A stretch of DNA of 63,853 nt from NCBI GenBank assembly GCA_010024875.1, contig RGFZ01000012.1, forward strand, positions 1 through 63,853, read 5' to 3'. The position numbers and the translations under genes were made by a program. Under the pieces are notes generated by a model, which ran no database searches, was not told the DNA's origin, and was given only the letters and a program-made list of their open reading frames with translations. Source of the DNA: Oxalobacteraceae bacterium (GTDB lineage Bacteria; Pseudomonadota; Gammaproteobacteria; Burkholderiales; Burkholderiaceae_D). Numbering within the stretch: position 1 is the stretch's first letter; every line of letters begins with the position of its first letter. Below are positions 37,007 to 45,881 of the stretch, one piece after another.

Positions 37007-37087
37007 CGTGCCTCCGGATCAGCAGTGTCCCATTTGGAAATCCTACCGGAAACCGCATTAGTTTGCCGGCCGGGGTGCAACGTCAAT

Positions 37088-37894
37088 TCATTGACCATCG
37101 TAACCCAGCCGCCGCGACACATCGTGCGCACACGCCATCACTCGGCGCGCGATCTCTCCATTCCAGCTGACATCGAAACTGCCTGAAGGGCCGATCGCGG
37201 TAATGCCCAGTCGTATGGCACCGGTATGTTCAAACACGGGCGCGCAGATAGCATTGATGCCGGGAATGGGTTCGCCCTGTACCCGTGCCATGCCGCGCTT
37301 GCGCACATCTGACAATATGTCGTCCAGCGCGCTGGCCTTTTGACGAGGCGCGCCGAAGGCGCTGGCGATGCCATTGCGCTTTTCGTGATCGATCATGCGC
37401 TCGACCTGGCGGGGCGGCAGGAAGGCAGCAAATACTCTGCCGGTCGCGGTCGATTGTATCGACATGACCGTGCCGGTGCGCATGTTCACGTGAATGGGAT
37501 AACTGGACTCGGCGATGTAGATGATGGTCGGACCCTGATTGCCCAGTACCGACAAGCCTACCGTCTGATCGATCTCTGCGGCCAGCTGAGTGATCATGGG
37601 TATCGCGATACGCACCGGATCAAGCAGGTGCAGACTGATCAACCCGAGTTGCAGCGCAAACGGGCCCAGCTCGTAGCGACCCGTCAGCGGATCTTGTTCG
37701 ATCAGGCCGAAATTCCCGAAGCTCACCAAGTAAGGATGTGCCTTCGCCGAGGGCATGCCAGCCTTGCGGGCCAAGTCGCCCAGGCTCATCGGGCCGCCTT
37801 CCTCGACCAGCGCGGTCAGCAAGCGACCGCCGATCTCTATCGACTGTATGCCGCGGCGGCTCTTTTCTGAGGGAGATTGCGCTGTTTTGGTCAT
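37088..37894 (-). CDS. IclR-family transcriptional regulator of the adjacent catabolic cluster
   Basis: 268 aa. The N-terminal winged helix (about 15-80) has SIEIGGRLLTALVEEGGPMSLGDLARKAG. The C-terminal effector domain has GTVMSIQSTATGRVFAAFLP and GINAICAPVFEHTGAIRLGITAIG. IclR proteins bind small aromatic or aliphatic acids and usually control the divergent operon. Here that operon starts 115 bases away and encodes a hydrolase, hydroxylase, FAH and TRAP transporter. An inverted repeat at 37948-37983 is a candidate operator. Confidence 0.9.
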   Translation of the reverse strand: MTKTAQSPSEKSRRGIQSIEIGGRLLTALVEEGGPMSLGDLARKAGMPSAKAHPYLVSFGNFGLIEQDPLTGRYELGPFALQLGLISLHLLDPVRIAIPMITQLAAEIDQTVGLSVLGNQGPTIIYIAESSYPIHVNMRTGTVMSIQSTATGRVFAAFLPPRQVERMIDHEKRNGIASAFGAPRQKASALDDILSDVRKRGMARVQGEPIPGINAICAPVFEHTGAIRLGITAIGPSGSFDVSWNGEIARRVMACAHDVSRRLGYDGQ

Positions 37895-37947
37895 GCTGTC
37901 GATGTGCTAAGGCGTGTTCGGTTCCCGATGGGTGCTCATCCAACGTC

Positions 37948-37983
37948 GTTCGTCAATAACAAACGAGTTGACTAAAGACGAAC
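37948..37983. promoter_or_regulatory. Inverted repeat between the IclR gene and the catabolic operon
   Basis: GTTCGTC and GACGAAC form 7-bp arms separated by 22 bases. A TTGACT at 37968 could be the -35 of the rightward promoter. Position suggests a binding site for the IclR regulator; this is inference. Confidence 0.35.
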
Positions 37984-38008
37984 TGCATCTTACCCTTAAA
38001 GGCAAACA

Positions 38009-39019
38009 ATGAACAGCGACCCGCAACCCGGTGAGCTGCCTGATCCGGAGACCACCATGAGCGCCAAGCCCTTCGCCTCGCAAGCCGACCTCGAAGAAAA
38101 AAAGACCAGTTTCATCAAGCTGTCTGACAACGCGTATGCGTACACCGCCGAGGGCGATCCGAATTCCGGCGTGATCATCGGTGACGATTCGGTGATGGTG
38201 ATCGACACCACGGCCACCCCAGTGATGGCGCAGGCGCTGATCAAACACATCCGCGATATCACCGACTTGCCGATCAAATACGTGACGCTGACGCACTACC
38301 ATGCAGTTCGTGTGTTGGGTGCGTCGGCCTATGTCAAGGAGGGTGCGCAGCAGGTGATTGCCTCGCGTGGGACCTACGAACTGATCGTCGAACGTGGCGA
38401 ACAGGATATGCAATCTGAGATCGACCGCTTTCCCCGTCTGTTTGCTGGTGTGGAGTCGGTGCCCGGGTTGACTTGGCCGACGCTGGTGTTCGAGCGCGAG
38501 ATGACGCTATTCATGGGCAAGCTCGAGGTCAAGATCATGCATGTCGGCATGGGACATACCAAGGGCGACACCATTGTCTGGATACCTTCGCAAAAAGTAC
38601 TTTTCTCTGGCGATCTGGTCGAGTACGAGGCGGCTGCCTACACTGGCGATGCGCAACTTGAGGAATGGCCGCAGACGTTGGAGGTGCTGCGCTCCATGGG
38701 CGCGCAAAAGCTGGTACCCGGACGCGGGCCGGCGCTGGTGAATCCCGAGCAGGTCAACCAGGGACTGGATTACACCAAAGATTTCGTGACCACCTTGCTT
38801 TCCAGTGCCAGAGAGGCGGTGCAGGCGGGTTATGACCTGAAGGGCGCCATGGCTCACGTGCGTCGTCACATGGATGGCAAGTTCGGACATGTGTTCATCT
38901 ATGAGCACTGCCTGCCGTTCGATGTCACCCGCGCGGTGGACGAGGCCAAAGGCATCAAGCATCCGCGCATCTGGACCGCAGAGCGTGACAAGGAAATGTG
39001 GCATGCGCTGCAGAGCTGA
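38009..39019 (+). CDS. MBL-fold hydrolase with altered metal motif
   Basis: 336 aa metallo-beta-lactamase-fold protein. The first metal motif, normally HxHxDH, reads THYHAVRVLGA: the first two His are kept but the Asp and third His are replaced by Val and Arg. The later ligands appear kept: GMGHTKGDT and FSGDLVE. It may therefore bind one metal or use an unusual site. ATG at 38009 has AAAGG upstream; Met17 is an alternative. It is the first gene of the operon and lies 36 bases before the flavin hydroxylase. The substrate is unknown but is probably an ester, lactone or thioester in the pathway. Confidence 0.82.
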   Translation: MNSDPQPGELPDPETTMSAKPFASQADLEEKKTSFIKLSDNAYAYTAEGDPNSGVIIGDDSVMVIDTTATPVMAQALIKHIRDITDLPIKYVTLTHYHAVRVLGASAYVKEGAQQVIASRGTYELIVERGEQDMQSEIDRFPRLFAGVESVPGLTWPTLVFEREMTLFMGKLEVKIMHVGMGHTKGDTIVWIPSQKVLFSGDLVEYEAAAYTGDAQLEEWPQTLEVLRSMGAQKLVPGRGPALVNPEQVNQGLDYTKDFVTTLLSSAREAVQAGYDLKGAMAHVRRHMDGKFGHVFIYEHCLPFDVTRAVDEAKGIKHPRIWTAERDKEMWHALQS

Positions 39020-39055
39020 GCTGGCCGAGCCAGACACAACGCCTGAAAGCGCAAC

Positions 39056-40726
39056 ATGCATCAAACCTACACCTACAACAAGTTTGCCTATCAAGCGCCA
39101 CCCGAGCTCAAGGGTGGCCCGGTCCATCGCCATCCGTTGGTCGTCGTGGGTGCCGGCCCGGTGGGGCTGGCAGCCGCGATCGACGCGCGCCAGCAGGGTA
39201 TTCCCGTGTTGCTGCTCGATGAGGATGACACGGTATCGGTCGGTTCGCGCGGCCTGTGCTATGCGAAACGCACGCTGGAAATTCTCGATCGTCTGGGATG
39301 CGGCGATGCCGTTGCCAGCAAGGGTGTGGGATGGGATGTGGGGCGCACCTTCTTCCGCAACCAGGAAGTGTTCAACTTTAATCTGAGGCCGCAGCCGGGT
39401 TACAAGCGTCCCGGCATGGTTAATCTGCAGCAGTATTATCTGGAAGAATATCTGGTGAAGCGCGCTGAGGAAGCGGGCGTAAAACTGCGATGGAAAAACA
39501 AAGTAATTAATGTGCAGCCGCAGGGTGATCATGTGCGCCTGCAGGTAGAGACGCCCGAGGGCAGTTACGCGGTGGAGGCAGATTGGTTGATTGTCTGTGA
39601 TGGTGCGCGCAGCCCTATCCGAACCATGCTGGGGCTGGACATCGAGGGCAAGGTCTTCATGGATCGTTTCCTGATCGCCGACGTGATCATGAAGGCAGAT
39701 TTTCCTGCCGAGCGCTGGTTCTGGTTCGATCCGCCGTTTCATCCCAATCAGTCCGTTCTGCTGCACAGAGAAGCGGATGACGTCTACCGGATCGATTTTC
39801 AGCTGGGCTGGGATGCGGATCCTGAAGAAGAGAGAAAGCCTGAGAGGGTCATTTCGCGAATACGCGCGATGCTGGGCGATGAGCGCGAGTTCACGCTCGA
39901 ATGGGTGAGCGTGTATACCTTTCAGTGTCGTCGCATGAATGACTTTCGTCACGGACGCTGCCTGTTCGCCGGCGACGCGGCGCATCAGGTCTCGCCCTTT
40001 GGTGCGCGCGGCGCAAATTCCGGCGTGCAGGATGCGGATAACCTGATCTGGAAGCTCAAGCTGGTTATGGAGGGGTATGCGCCGCAGCGACTGCTGGATA
40101 CGTATACCGAGGAGCGTGTGTTCGCCGCAGATGAGAACATCATGAATTCGACGCGCTCAACAGACTTCATCGCGCCCAAGGGACGCATCAGCACAATCTT
40201 CCGTAATGCAGTACTGGAGCTATCCGGTGAGTTGCCATTTGCGCGCACGCTGGTCAACTCAGGTCGCTTGTCCGTACCGAGCTTTCTGATAACCACTTTG
40301 CTGAATACGCCGGACAGCGAGCCTTTCGATGGTGACATGCTGCCGGGCGCACCGATGGACGATGCGCCCGTCGACGCCAACGGCAAGCCGGGCTGGCTGA
40401 TCGATCATGTGGGAGGTAAGTTTCAGCTACTGTATTTTTGTGATGATCCATCGACTATTTCCGCTGCCATGCAGCAGCAGCTTCGAAGACTGACCGCAGC
40501 CACCATACCGGTGCATACCATCGTCATTGCGCGCAAAGCAGGACAGTGTTCACTCGATTGCGTCACTGACAGCCAAGGGCTGGCGTTCCAGCGTTATGAT
40601 GCCCGGCCCGGTACGGCCTATCTGATCCGTCCAGATCAGCATGTGACTGCCCGCTGGCGCGAGACGGAGGTGTCGCGCATCGTCGCGGCTGTAGCGCGTG
40701 CCACTGCCAATTTTGCCGAGGACTGA
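39056..40726 (+). CDS. FAD-dependent aromatic hydroxylase (MhpA/PHBH-like)
   Basis: 556 aa class A flavoprotein monooxygenase. The FAD motifs are all present: GAGPVGL (33-39), the DG motif IVCDGARSPIR, and the GD motif LFAGDAAHQVSPFGARGANSG. A C-terminal thioredoxin-like domain is present, as in MhpA (3-(3-hydroxyphenyl)propionate hydroxylase) and MhbM-type enzymes. Such enzymes use NAD(P)H and O2 to hydroxylate phenolic acids ortho or para to an existing hydroxyl. It is 4 bases from the DUF2783 gene. The exact substrate cannot be read from sequence. Confidence 0.88.
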   Translation: MHQTYTYNKFAYQAPPELKGGPVHRHPLVVVGAGPVGLAAAIDARQQGIPVLLLDEDDTVSVGSRGLCYAKRTLEILDRLGCGDAVASKGVGWDVGRTFFRNQEVFNFNLRPQPGYKRPGMVNLQQYYLEEYLVKRAEEAGVKLRWKNKVINVQPQGDHVRLQVETPEGSYAVEADWLIVCDGARSPIRTMLGLDIEGKVFMDRFLIADVIMKADFPAERWFWFDPPFHPNQSVLLHREADDVYRIDFQLGWDADPEEERKPERVISRIRAMLGDEREFTLEWVSVYTFQCRRMNDFRHGRCLFAGDAAHQVSPFGARGANSGVQDADNLIWKLKLVMEGYAPQRLLDTYTEERVFAADENIMNSTRSTDFIAPKGRISTIFRNAVLELSGELPFARTLVNSGRLSVPSFLITTLLNTPDSEPFDGDMLPGAPMDDAPVDANGKPGWLIDHVGGKFQLLYFCDDPSTISAAMQQQLRRLTAATIPVHTIVIARKAGQCSLDCVTDSQGLAFQRYDARPGTAYLIRPDQHVTARWRETEVSRIVAAVARATANFAED

Positions 40727-40730
40727 CATT

Positions 40731-40964
40731 ATGTCACTAATACTTGAGCCTAATTTTCGTGAAGCGGGCAAGCGATACTTTCGCGATTATTCACCCGGCG
40801 ATGATTTTTACCAGCACCTGATCGATCTGCACCAGGGCCTGAGCGAGGAGCAGAGTGCTCAGGTGAATGCAAAACTGATACTGATACTCTCCAACCATAT
40901 CGGTGATCTGCATGTGCTGCGCGAGGCAATGTCGCTGGCCCGCAGTGGCATCGCTGAATCCTGA
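40731..40964 (+). CDS. DUF2783 small protein
   Basis: 77 aa, starting at ATG 40731 four bases after the hydroxylase stop. The sequence DFYQHLIDLHQGLSEEQSAQ and LILILSNHIGDLHVLREAM fits DUF2783. It is helical with no signal peptide and no known function. Its tight placement behind the hydroxylase suggests an accessory subunit or chaperone; this is inference from context. Confidence 0.85.
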   Translation: MSLILEPNFREAGKRYFRDYSPGDDFYQHLIDLHQGLSEEQSAQVNAKLILILSNHIGDLHVLREAMSLARSGIAES

Positions 40965-40979
40965 ACCATCGGAGGACTT

Positions 40980-41531
40980 ATGTTGATCGAGCGAATCCAT
41001 CATGTCGCCTATCGCTGCAAAGATGCGAAAGAAACCGTCGACTGGTACACCCGGCACCTGGACATGACATTCATCCTCGCGATCGCCGAGAATGAGGTGC
41101 CGTCGACCAAGGCTCCCGATCCCTACATGCATGTATTTCTTGATGCGGGCAATGGCAATGTGCTGGCGTTTTTCGAGCTGCCGACCCAGCCTGAGATGGA
41201 CCGTGATCGCAATACCCCGGCCTGGGTGCAGCATTTGGCGATGAGGGTCGATTCGATGGAGACCTTGCTGGCCGCGAAAGCGAAGCTTCAGGCGGCGGGT
41301 ATCGATGTGATCGGCCCCACGGATCACACGATTTTCAAGAGTATTTATTTTTTCGATCCGAACGGTCACCGGTTGGAGCTGGCGTACGACTGCGGCACGC
41401 CGGAGATGTATCAGCAGCTTGACGAGGTGAAGTGGGACATGCTCAACGAATGGAGCAAGACAAAGAAAGCGCCGATGCATGCGCGATGGATGCATGATGG
41501 CAGCATGTCTTCTCAAGAGGACAGCTCGTGA
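40980..41531 (+). CDS. VOC-family protein (glyoxalase / extradiol dioxygenase-like)
   Basis: 183 aa. The start has GGAGGA at a good distance. Likely metal ligands of the vicinal oxygen chelate fold are His in ERIHHVAYRC, His in WVQHLAMRV and Glu in GHRLELAY, the set used by Fe(II) extradiol dioxygenases and related isomerases. A single-module length with a C-terminal tail (about 140-183) is seen. In this cluster it could cleave or isomerise the hydroxylated ring product. The FAH gene overlaps its stop codon. Confidence 0.85.
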   Translation: MLIERIHHVAYRCKDAKETVDWYTRHLDMTFILAIAENEVPSTKAPDPYMHVFLDAGNGNVLAFFELPTQPEMDRDRNTPAWVQHLAMRVDSMETLLAAKAKLQAAGIDVIGPTDHTIFKSIYFFDPNGHRLELAYDCGTPEMYQQLDEVKWDMLNEWSKTKKAPMHARWMHDGSMSSQEDSS

Positions 41532-42826
41532 GCAAACTGACGCCCAATGATCCCTCGCTAAGGAGCTGGGTCGATACGGCCAACCTTGCCGGCAGCGATT
41601 TCCCGATACAGAACCTGCCTTTCGGTATATTCAGCACACCCCAGTTGCGTACACCGCGCGCCGGGGTGGCGATTGGCGATCAGGTGCTGGATCTGTCTGT
41701 GCTGGAGTCAGTCGGACTGCTCACACCGGCCGCGCACAGGGTGTTCGATCAGACGACCCTGAATGATTTCATCGCGCTCGGGAAAAACACATGGCAGCGC
41801 GTGCGCGAGCAGGTCAGCCTGCTGCTTCGTGCTGATGAGGCACATCTGCGCGACAATGCATCGCTGCGTGCGCGCGCGCTCATTCCCTTGCAGCAGGTAA
41901 CGATGCACTTGCCGGTTAAGGTCGGTGGATATACGGATTTTTATTCTTCCAAAGAGCACGCTACCAATGTTGGTTCGATGTTTCGCGACCCGGCCAATGC
42001 CTTGCTGCCGAACTGGCTGCATCTTCCAGTGGGCTACAACGGCCGCGCCAGTTCAGTCGTCGTTAGTGGCACGGATATCCGACGTCCTGTGGGGCAGGTT
42101 AAGCCACCGACTGCCGATGTGCCCTCGTTTGCCCGCTGTACGAAGTTGGATTTCGAGCTCGAGACGGCATTCATCGTAGGTGCTGACACCGCATTGGGTG
42201 AACCGGTTTCGGTGGATCGCGCAGAATCGCTGATCTTCGGCATGGTGCTGTTGAACGACTGGAGCGCGCGCGATATTCAGCAATGGGAGTATGTACCACT
42301 GGGTCCATTCAACGCAAAAAGCTTCGCGACTTCAATCTCGCCCTGGATCGTCACGATGGGAGCACTTGAGCCCTTCCGCGTTCCAGGCCCGGTTCAGGAT
42401 CCGCCACCACTACCTTATCTGGCCCAGTCAGGTGCGCGGAGTTTCAATATCTCATTGTCGGTGGATTTGCAGCCGCAGGAGGCGCGCGAGGCCACCACGA
42501 TCTGTCGCACCAATTATCGCGCGATGTATTGGAGCATGGCGCAGCAGCTCGCGCATCACACGGTCTCCGGATGTAACGTTAGTGTGGGTGATCTGATGGC
42601 ATCGGGTACGATCAGCGGCAGTACCCCGGATTCCTGCGGTAGCCTGCTCGAGCTCGCATGGAATGGCCAGCGCCCGCTAACACTTGCTGATGGTAAGACT
42701 CAGCGCAGCTTTCTGGAGGATGGCGATCTAGTCACTATGCGCGGCTGGTGTCAGGGGGATACGTATCGCATCGGCTTTGGTGCTGTGCAAGGTCGCGTGC
42801 TGGCGGCAAATCATCAGCGCTTCTGA
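41528..42826 (+). CDS. Fumarylacetoacetase (FAH) family hydrolase
   Basis: 432 aa, the length of true fumarylacetoacetases rather than the short FAHD1-type. The GTG start overlaps the VOC stop (GTGA). YTDFYSSKEHATNVGSMFR gives the catalytic Asp and His and metal-binding Glu region; DFELETAFIVG and LLNDWSARDIQQWEY complete the divalent-metal site. FAH cleaves a carbon-carbon bond in 1,3-diketo acids, releasing fumarate and acetoacetate in the homogentisate route. Neither homogentisate dioxygenase nor a maleylacetoacetate isomerase is in the cluster. Confidence 0.9.
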   Translation: MSKLTPNDPSLRSWVDTANLAGSDFPIQNLPFGIFSTPQLRTPRAGVAIGDQVLDLSVLESVGLLTPAAHRVFDQTTLNDFIALGKNTWQRVREQVSLLLRADEAHLRDNASLRARALIPLQQVTMHLPVKVGGYTDFYSSKEHATNVGSMFRDPANALLPNWLHLPVGYNGRASSVVVSGTDIRRPVGQVKPPTADVPSFARCTKLDFELETAFIVGADTALGEPVSVDRAESLIFGMVLLNDWSARDIQQWEYVPLGPFNAKSFATSISPWIVTMGALEPFRVPGPVQDPPPLPYLAQSGARSFNISLSVDLQPQEAREATTICRTNYRAMYWSMAQQLAHHTVSGCNVSVGDLMASGTISGSTPDSCGSLLELAWNGQRPLTLADGKTQRSFLEDGDLVTMRGWCQGDTYRIGFGAVQGRVLAANHQRF

Positions 42827-42971
42827 AATTCCACACTGATTCTTCTCAGAAGTTATCATTGCGGTCGTTGAACGCCACGCAACATGCAGTTTGCGCTCGG
42901 TCGTTTGTTAATGTTGTTGATGGCATTCATACAAGTAAGCAGACGGGAAAACCCGCGCCTATGGAGGAGAC

Positions 42972-43514
42972 ATGCAGGAACCGGATCTGCTGGACACCGA
43001 GTCCAGCACGCGCTACGGCCCCTGGGGCCACAAGCTTCATCAGTTGACGCGCCTGTTTGCGATAGCAGGCGGTCTCGGCTTTGTCTGTCTGGTCGTGATG
43101 TCTCTGGTCTCGATTGTCGGTCGCAAGATCGCCTCCATGCCAGTCCCGGGGGATATCGAAGTGATGCAGATGGGTACCGCGATCGCATCGGCTGCGATGC
43201 TTGCCTATTGCGAGATGGAGCGCCATCACCTGCGCGTTGATTTTTTTACGGCGAACGTGTCGGCTAGTCTGCGCGAACGGCTGGATTCGCTGTCGCACTG
43301 GCTACTGGCCGCAGTAGCCGCGCTGGTGGCATGGCGTACAGGAGCGTCGGCATTGTCGCTGAAAGAGGCAGGCGAGACATCAATGATCCTCGCATGGCCC
43401 GTTTGGATGGTGGTTGCTGCGCTGGTACCTAGCTTTGCACTGCTGGCACTGGCGGGCGTGTACAACGCGGTACAGCACTGGCAGCTCGCCTCTGCAGAGG
43501 GAGAATCAGCATGA
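42972..43514 (+). CDS. TRAP transporter small permease (DctQ-like)
   Basis: 180 aa with four membrane segments, the DctQ topology. RKIASMPVPGDIEVMQMGTAIA is the conserved loop after the second helix. GGAGGAGAC precedes the ATG. It overlaps the large permease gene by four bases (ATGA). It pairs with DctM and the binding protein to import an organic acid using the sodium gradient. Confidence 0.92.
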   Translation: MQEPDLLDTESSTRYGPWGHKLHQLTRLFAIAGGLGFVCLVVMSLVSIVGRKIASMPVPGDIEVMQMGTAIASAAMLAYCEMERHHLRVDFFTANVSASLRERLDSLSHWLLAAVAALVAWRTGASALSLKEAGETSMILAWPVWMVVAALVPSFALLALAGVYNAVQHWQLASAEGESA

Positions 43515-44839
43515 GTGGCATGACCATTGGCATGATCATGTTTGCGTTTTTGCTGCTGATGCTGGCATTGCGCGTGCATATCGGCATCGGTATGTTCATC
43601 ATCGGCGGCGCAGGCTTTCTGGTGATGAATGACTACGCATTCGCACCGTTGCTCAATGCAGTGAAGAACCTTGCGTATTCCCGCTTTTCCAATTACGACC
43701 TTGCGGTGATACCACTGTTCATGCTGATGGGACAGTTCGCGACCAATGGTGGTTTGTCGCGTGCATTGTTCACGTGCGTGAATAATTTCGTTGGCCATTT
43801 TCGTGGCGGTGTGGCGATGGCAGCGGTGGGCGCCTGTGCTGCTTTCGGCGCTATCTGCGGATCTTCTCTCGCCACAGCGGCAACGATGGGTCAGGTGGCC
43901 TTGCCCGAGCTTCGTCGCTATAACTACGCGGGCTCGCTCGCCACGGGCGCACTAGCGGCTGGCGGTACGCTGGGCATCATGATTCCGCCCTCAGTGCCGC
44001 TGGTGATTTATGCGGTACTGACACAAGAATCGATCGGCAAACTCTTCATGGCTGCGATCGTGCCCGGTGTGATTGCGATGCTTGGTTACATGATCGTGAT
44101 ACGCATCGTGGTTGCCTTGAAGCCCGAGGCCGGTCCGGCCGGCGAGCGCGTTCCTCTGAGTGTCGCGCTGCGATCGCTGCTAGGCGTGATACCGATCTTG
44201 CTGGTGTTCGTGGTGGTCATCGTCGGTATTTATGGCGGCTGGGCCAACCCGACCGAGGCAGCGTCCATTGGTGTATTTGCCTGCGGCCTGCTGGCCATCA
44301 TTGGCGGTATGCGTATGGAGGGTATCGTCAAGAGCATCACGGGCACCGCGCAGGCAACAGCCATGATTTTTCTGGTACTGCTGGGTGCAGACATGCTTAA
44401 CGCCGGACTGGCGATCACCCAGATGCCGACCGAGCTGGCAAGCTGGGTGCAGGGGAGTGGCTTGCCGCCGTTGTCTGTGATTTTTGCGATCCTGCTGATC
44501 TATATTCTGCTTGGCTGCGTCATGGATTCGCTGGCGATGATTCTGCTGACGATTCCCATCTTCTATCCCATCGTGATGGGGCTGGATTTCTGGGGCATGA
44601 CGACTACGGATAAATCCATCTGGTTCGGTATCCTGGCATTGATGGTGGTCGAGATCGGTCTCGTTCATCCGCCCGTGGGTATGAATATCTACATCATCAA
44701 TCGTCTGGCCAAAGATGTCCCGGTGATGGAGACCTTCAAGGGCGTGCTGCCTTTCTTGGCATCGGATCTGGTACGCATCATCGCTTTGGTATTTTTCCCG
44801 GTGCTGTCACTGTATTTGGTACACACTTTTGGTGGCTGA
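43511..44839 (+). CDS. TRAP transporter large permease (DctM-like)
   Basis: 442 aa with about twelve membrane segments. Family blocks include GGVAMAAVGACAAFGAICGSS and GALAAGGTLGIMIPPSVPLVIYA, characteristic of DctM elevator-type transport domains. The gene overlaps dctQ by four bases and almost abuts the binding-protein gene, giving a DctQ-DctM-DctP order. Intact. Confidence 0.94.
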   Translation: MSGMTIGMIMFAFLLLMLALRVHIGIGMFIIGGAGFLVMNDYAFAPLLNAVKNLAYSRFSNYDLAVIPLFMLMGQFATNGGLSRALFTCVNNFVGHFRGGVAMAAVGACAAFGAICGSSLATAATMGQVALPELRRYNYAGSLATGALAAGGTLGIMIPPSVPLVIYAVLTQESIGKLFMAAIVPGVIAMLGYMIVIRIVVALKPEAGPAGERVPLSVALRSLLGVIPILLVFVVVIVGIYGGWANPTEAASIGVFACGLLAIIGGMRMEGIVKSITGTAQATAMIFLVLLGADMLNAGLAITQMPTELASWVQGSGLPPLSVIFAILLIYILLGCVMDSLAMILLTIPIFYPIVMGLDFWGMTTTDKSIWFGILALMVVEIGLVHPPVGMNIYIINRLAKDVPVMETFKGVLPFLASDLVRIIALVFFPVLSLYLVHTFGG

Positions 44840-44855
44840 CGGGGGAGGGATGAGT

Positions 44856-45881
44856 ATGCGCATGAAAATTACTCTGGCAATGCTGGCACTGGGCGGTTCT
44901 GCTATTTTCGCTTCCGGTGGAGTGCTCGGCCAGACGGTCACCTTGAAGGTGCATCACTTTTTGCCGCCCGGATCGACGGCGCACAAGAATTTCATCGTCC
45001 CCTGGTGCGAAAAGATCGCCAAGGATTCAGGAGGCAAGCTGAAGTGTCAAATTTATCCGGCGATGCAGCTCGGCGGTTCTCCGCCACAGCTTTACGATCA
45101 GGTCAAAGATGGTGTGGTCGATCTGGTCTGGACCGTGCCAAGTTTTCAGGCAGGGCGCTTTCCAGTCATCGAGGCCTTCGAGCTGCCATTCATGGTGCGT
45201 GACACCGAGCGCGCCAGCCGCGGGCTTTGGTATTACGCCATGAAGAATGCCGTTGCAGAGTTCAAGGGCGTTAAGCCCATTCTGTTGCATGTGCATGATG
45301 GTTCACTCGTACACACGGCGAAAAAACAAGTGAGGACGCTCGAAGATTTCAAAGGTTTGAAGCTGCGCGTGCCGACTCGTCAGGGGTCGAAAACCCTGGT
45401 AGCGCTCGGCGCGATGCCGGTGTCCATGCCGTTGTCTCAGACAGCGGAGGCGATTTCCAAAGGGGTTATTGACGGCGTGCTGCTGCCATGGGAAGTGATT
45501 CCCTCTGTGAAGTTTGATGAAGTGACCAAGTTTCATACGGAGTCCGAGGCGGGTGAGGCGCAGATGTCGAATAGCGTATTCCTTTTTGGCATGAATCAAG
45601 AAAAATACGATGCACTACCTGCCGAGCTGAAAAAAGTTATCGATGCCAACAGCGGTCCAGAGCCGTCTGCCTGGGTCGGCAAAGTATTCGTTGACGATGC
45701 CCTTCCGGGAAAAAAATCCGCAGAAATCAGAAAAAATATTTTTTATACATTACCGACGCTGGAATTACGCCGGTGGGAAAAGGCGACGGCCGGCGTCAGC
45801 GACGAGTGGGTCAGGGAGATGTCAGCAAAAGGTCTTGATGGAAAACGATTACTGGAGGAAGCGAAAGCAGCGTGCAAATGA
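44856..45881 (+). CDS. TRAP transporter substrate-binding protein (DctP family)
   Basis: 341 aa with a signal peptide (LAMLALGGSAIFASGGVLGQ). Three ATGs are close together; I chose 44856 because GGAGG lies seven bases upstream, and 44850 would be too close. Domain features are KLKCQIYPAMQLGGSPPQLYDQV, then the conserved arginine in GLKLRVPTRQGSKTL that binds the carboxylate of the ligand. The ligand is therefore probably an organic acid, consistent with the catabolic genes upstream. A terminator follows. Confidence 0.92.
   Translation: MRMKITLAMLALGGSAIFASGGVLGQTVTLKVHHFLPPGSTAHKNFIVPWCEKIAKDSGGKLKCQIYPAMQLGGSPPQLYDQVKDGVVDLVWTVPSFQAGRFPVIEAFELPFMVRDTERASRGLWYYAMKNAVAEFKGVKPILLHVHDGSLVHTAKKQVRTLEDFKGLKLRVPTRQGSKTLVALGAMPVSMPLSQTAEAISKGVIDGVLLPWEVIPSVKFDEVTKFHTESEAGEAQMSNSVFLFGMNQEKYDALPAELKKVIDANSGPEPSAWVGKVFVDDALPGKKSAEIRKNIFYTLPTLELRRWEKATAGVSDEWVREMSAKGLDGKRLLEEAKAACK

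Noticed and set aside
38507-39985. A 492-codon minus-strand frame antisense to the MBL and hydroxylase genes
   Set aside because: It is a shadow of two well-supported plus-strand genes in GC-rich DNA; no domain is recognisable and it contains no ribosome site at its start.
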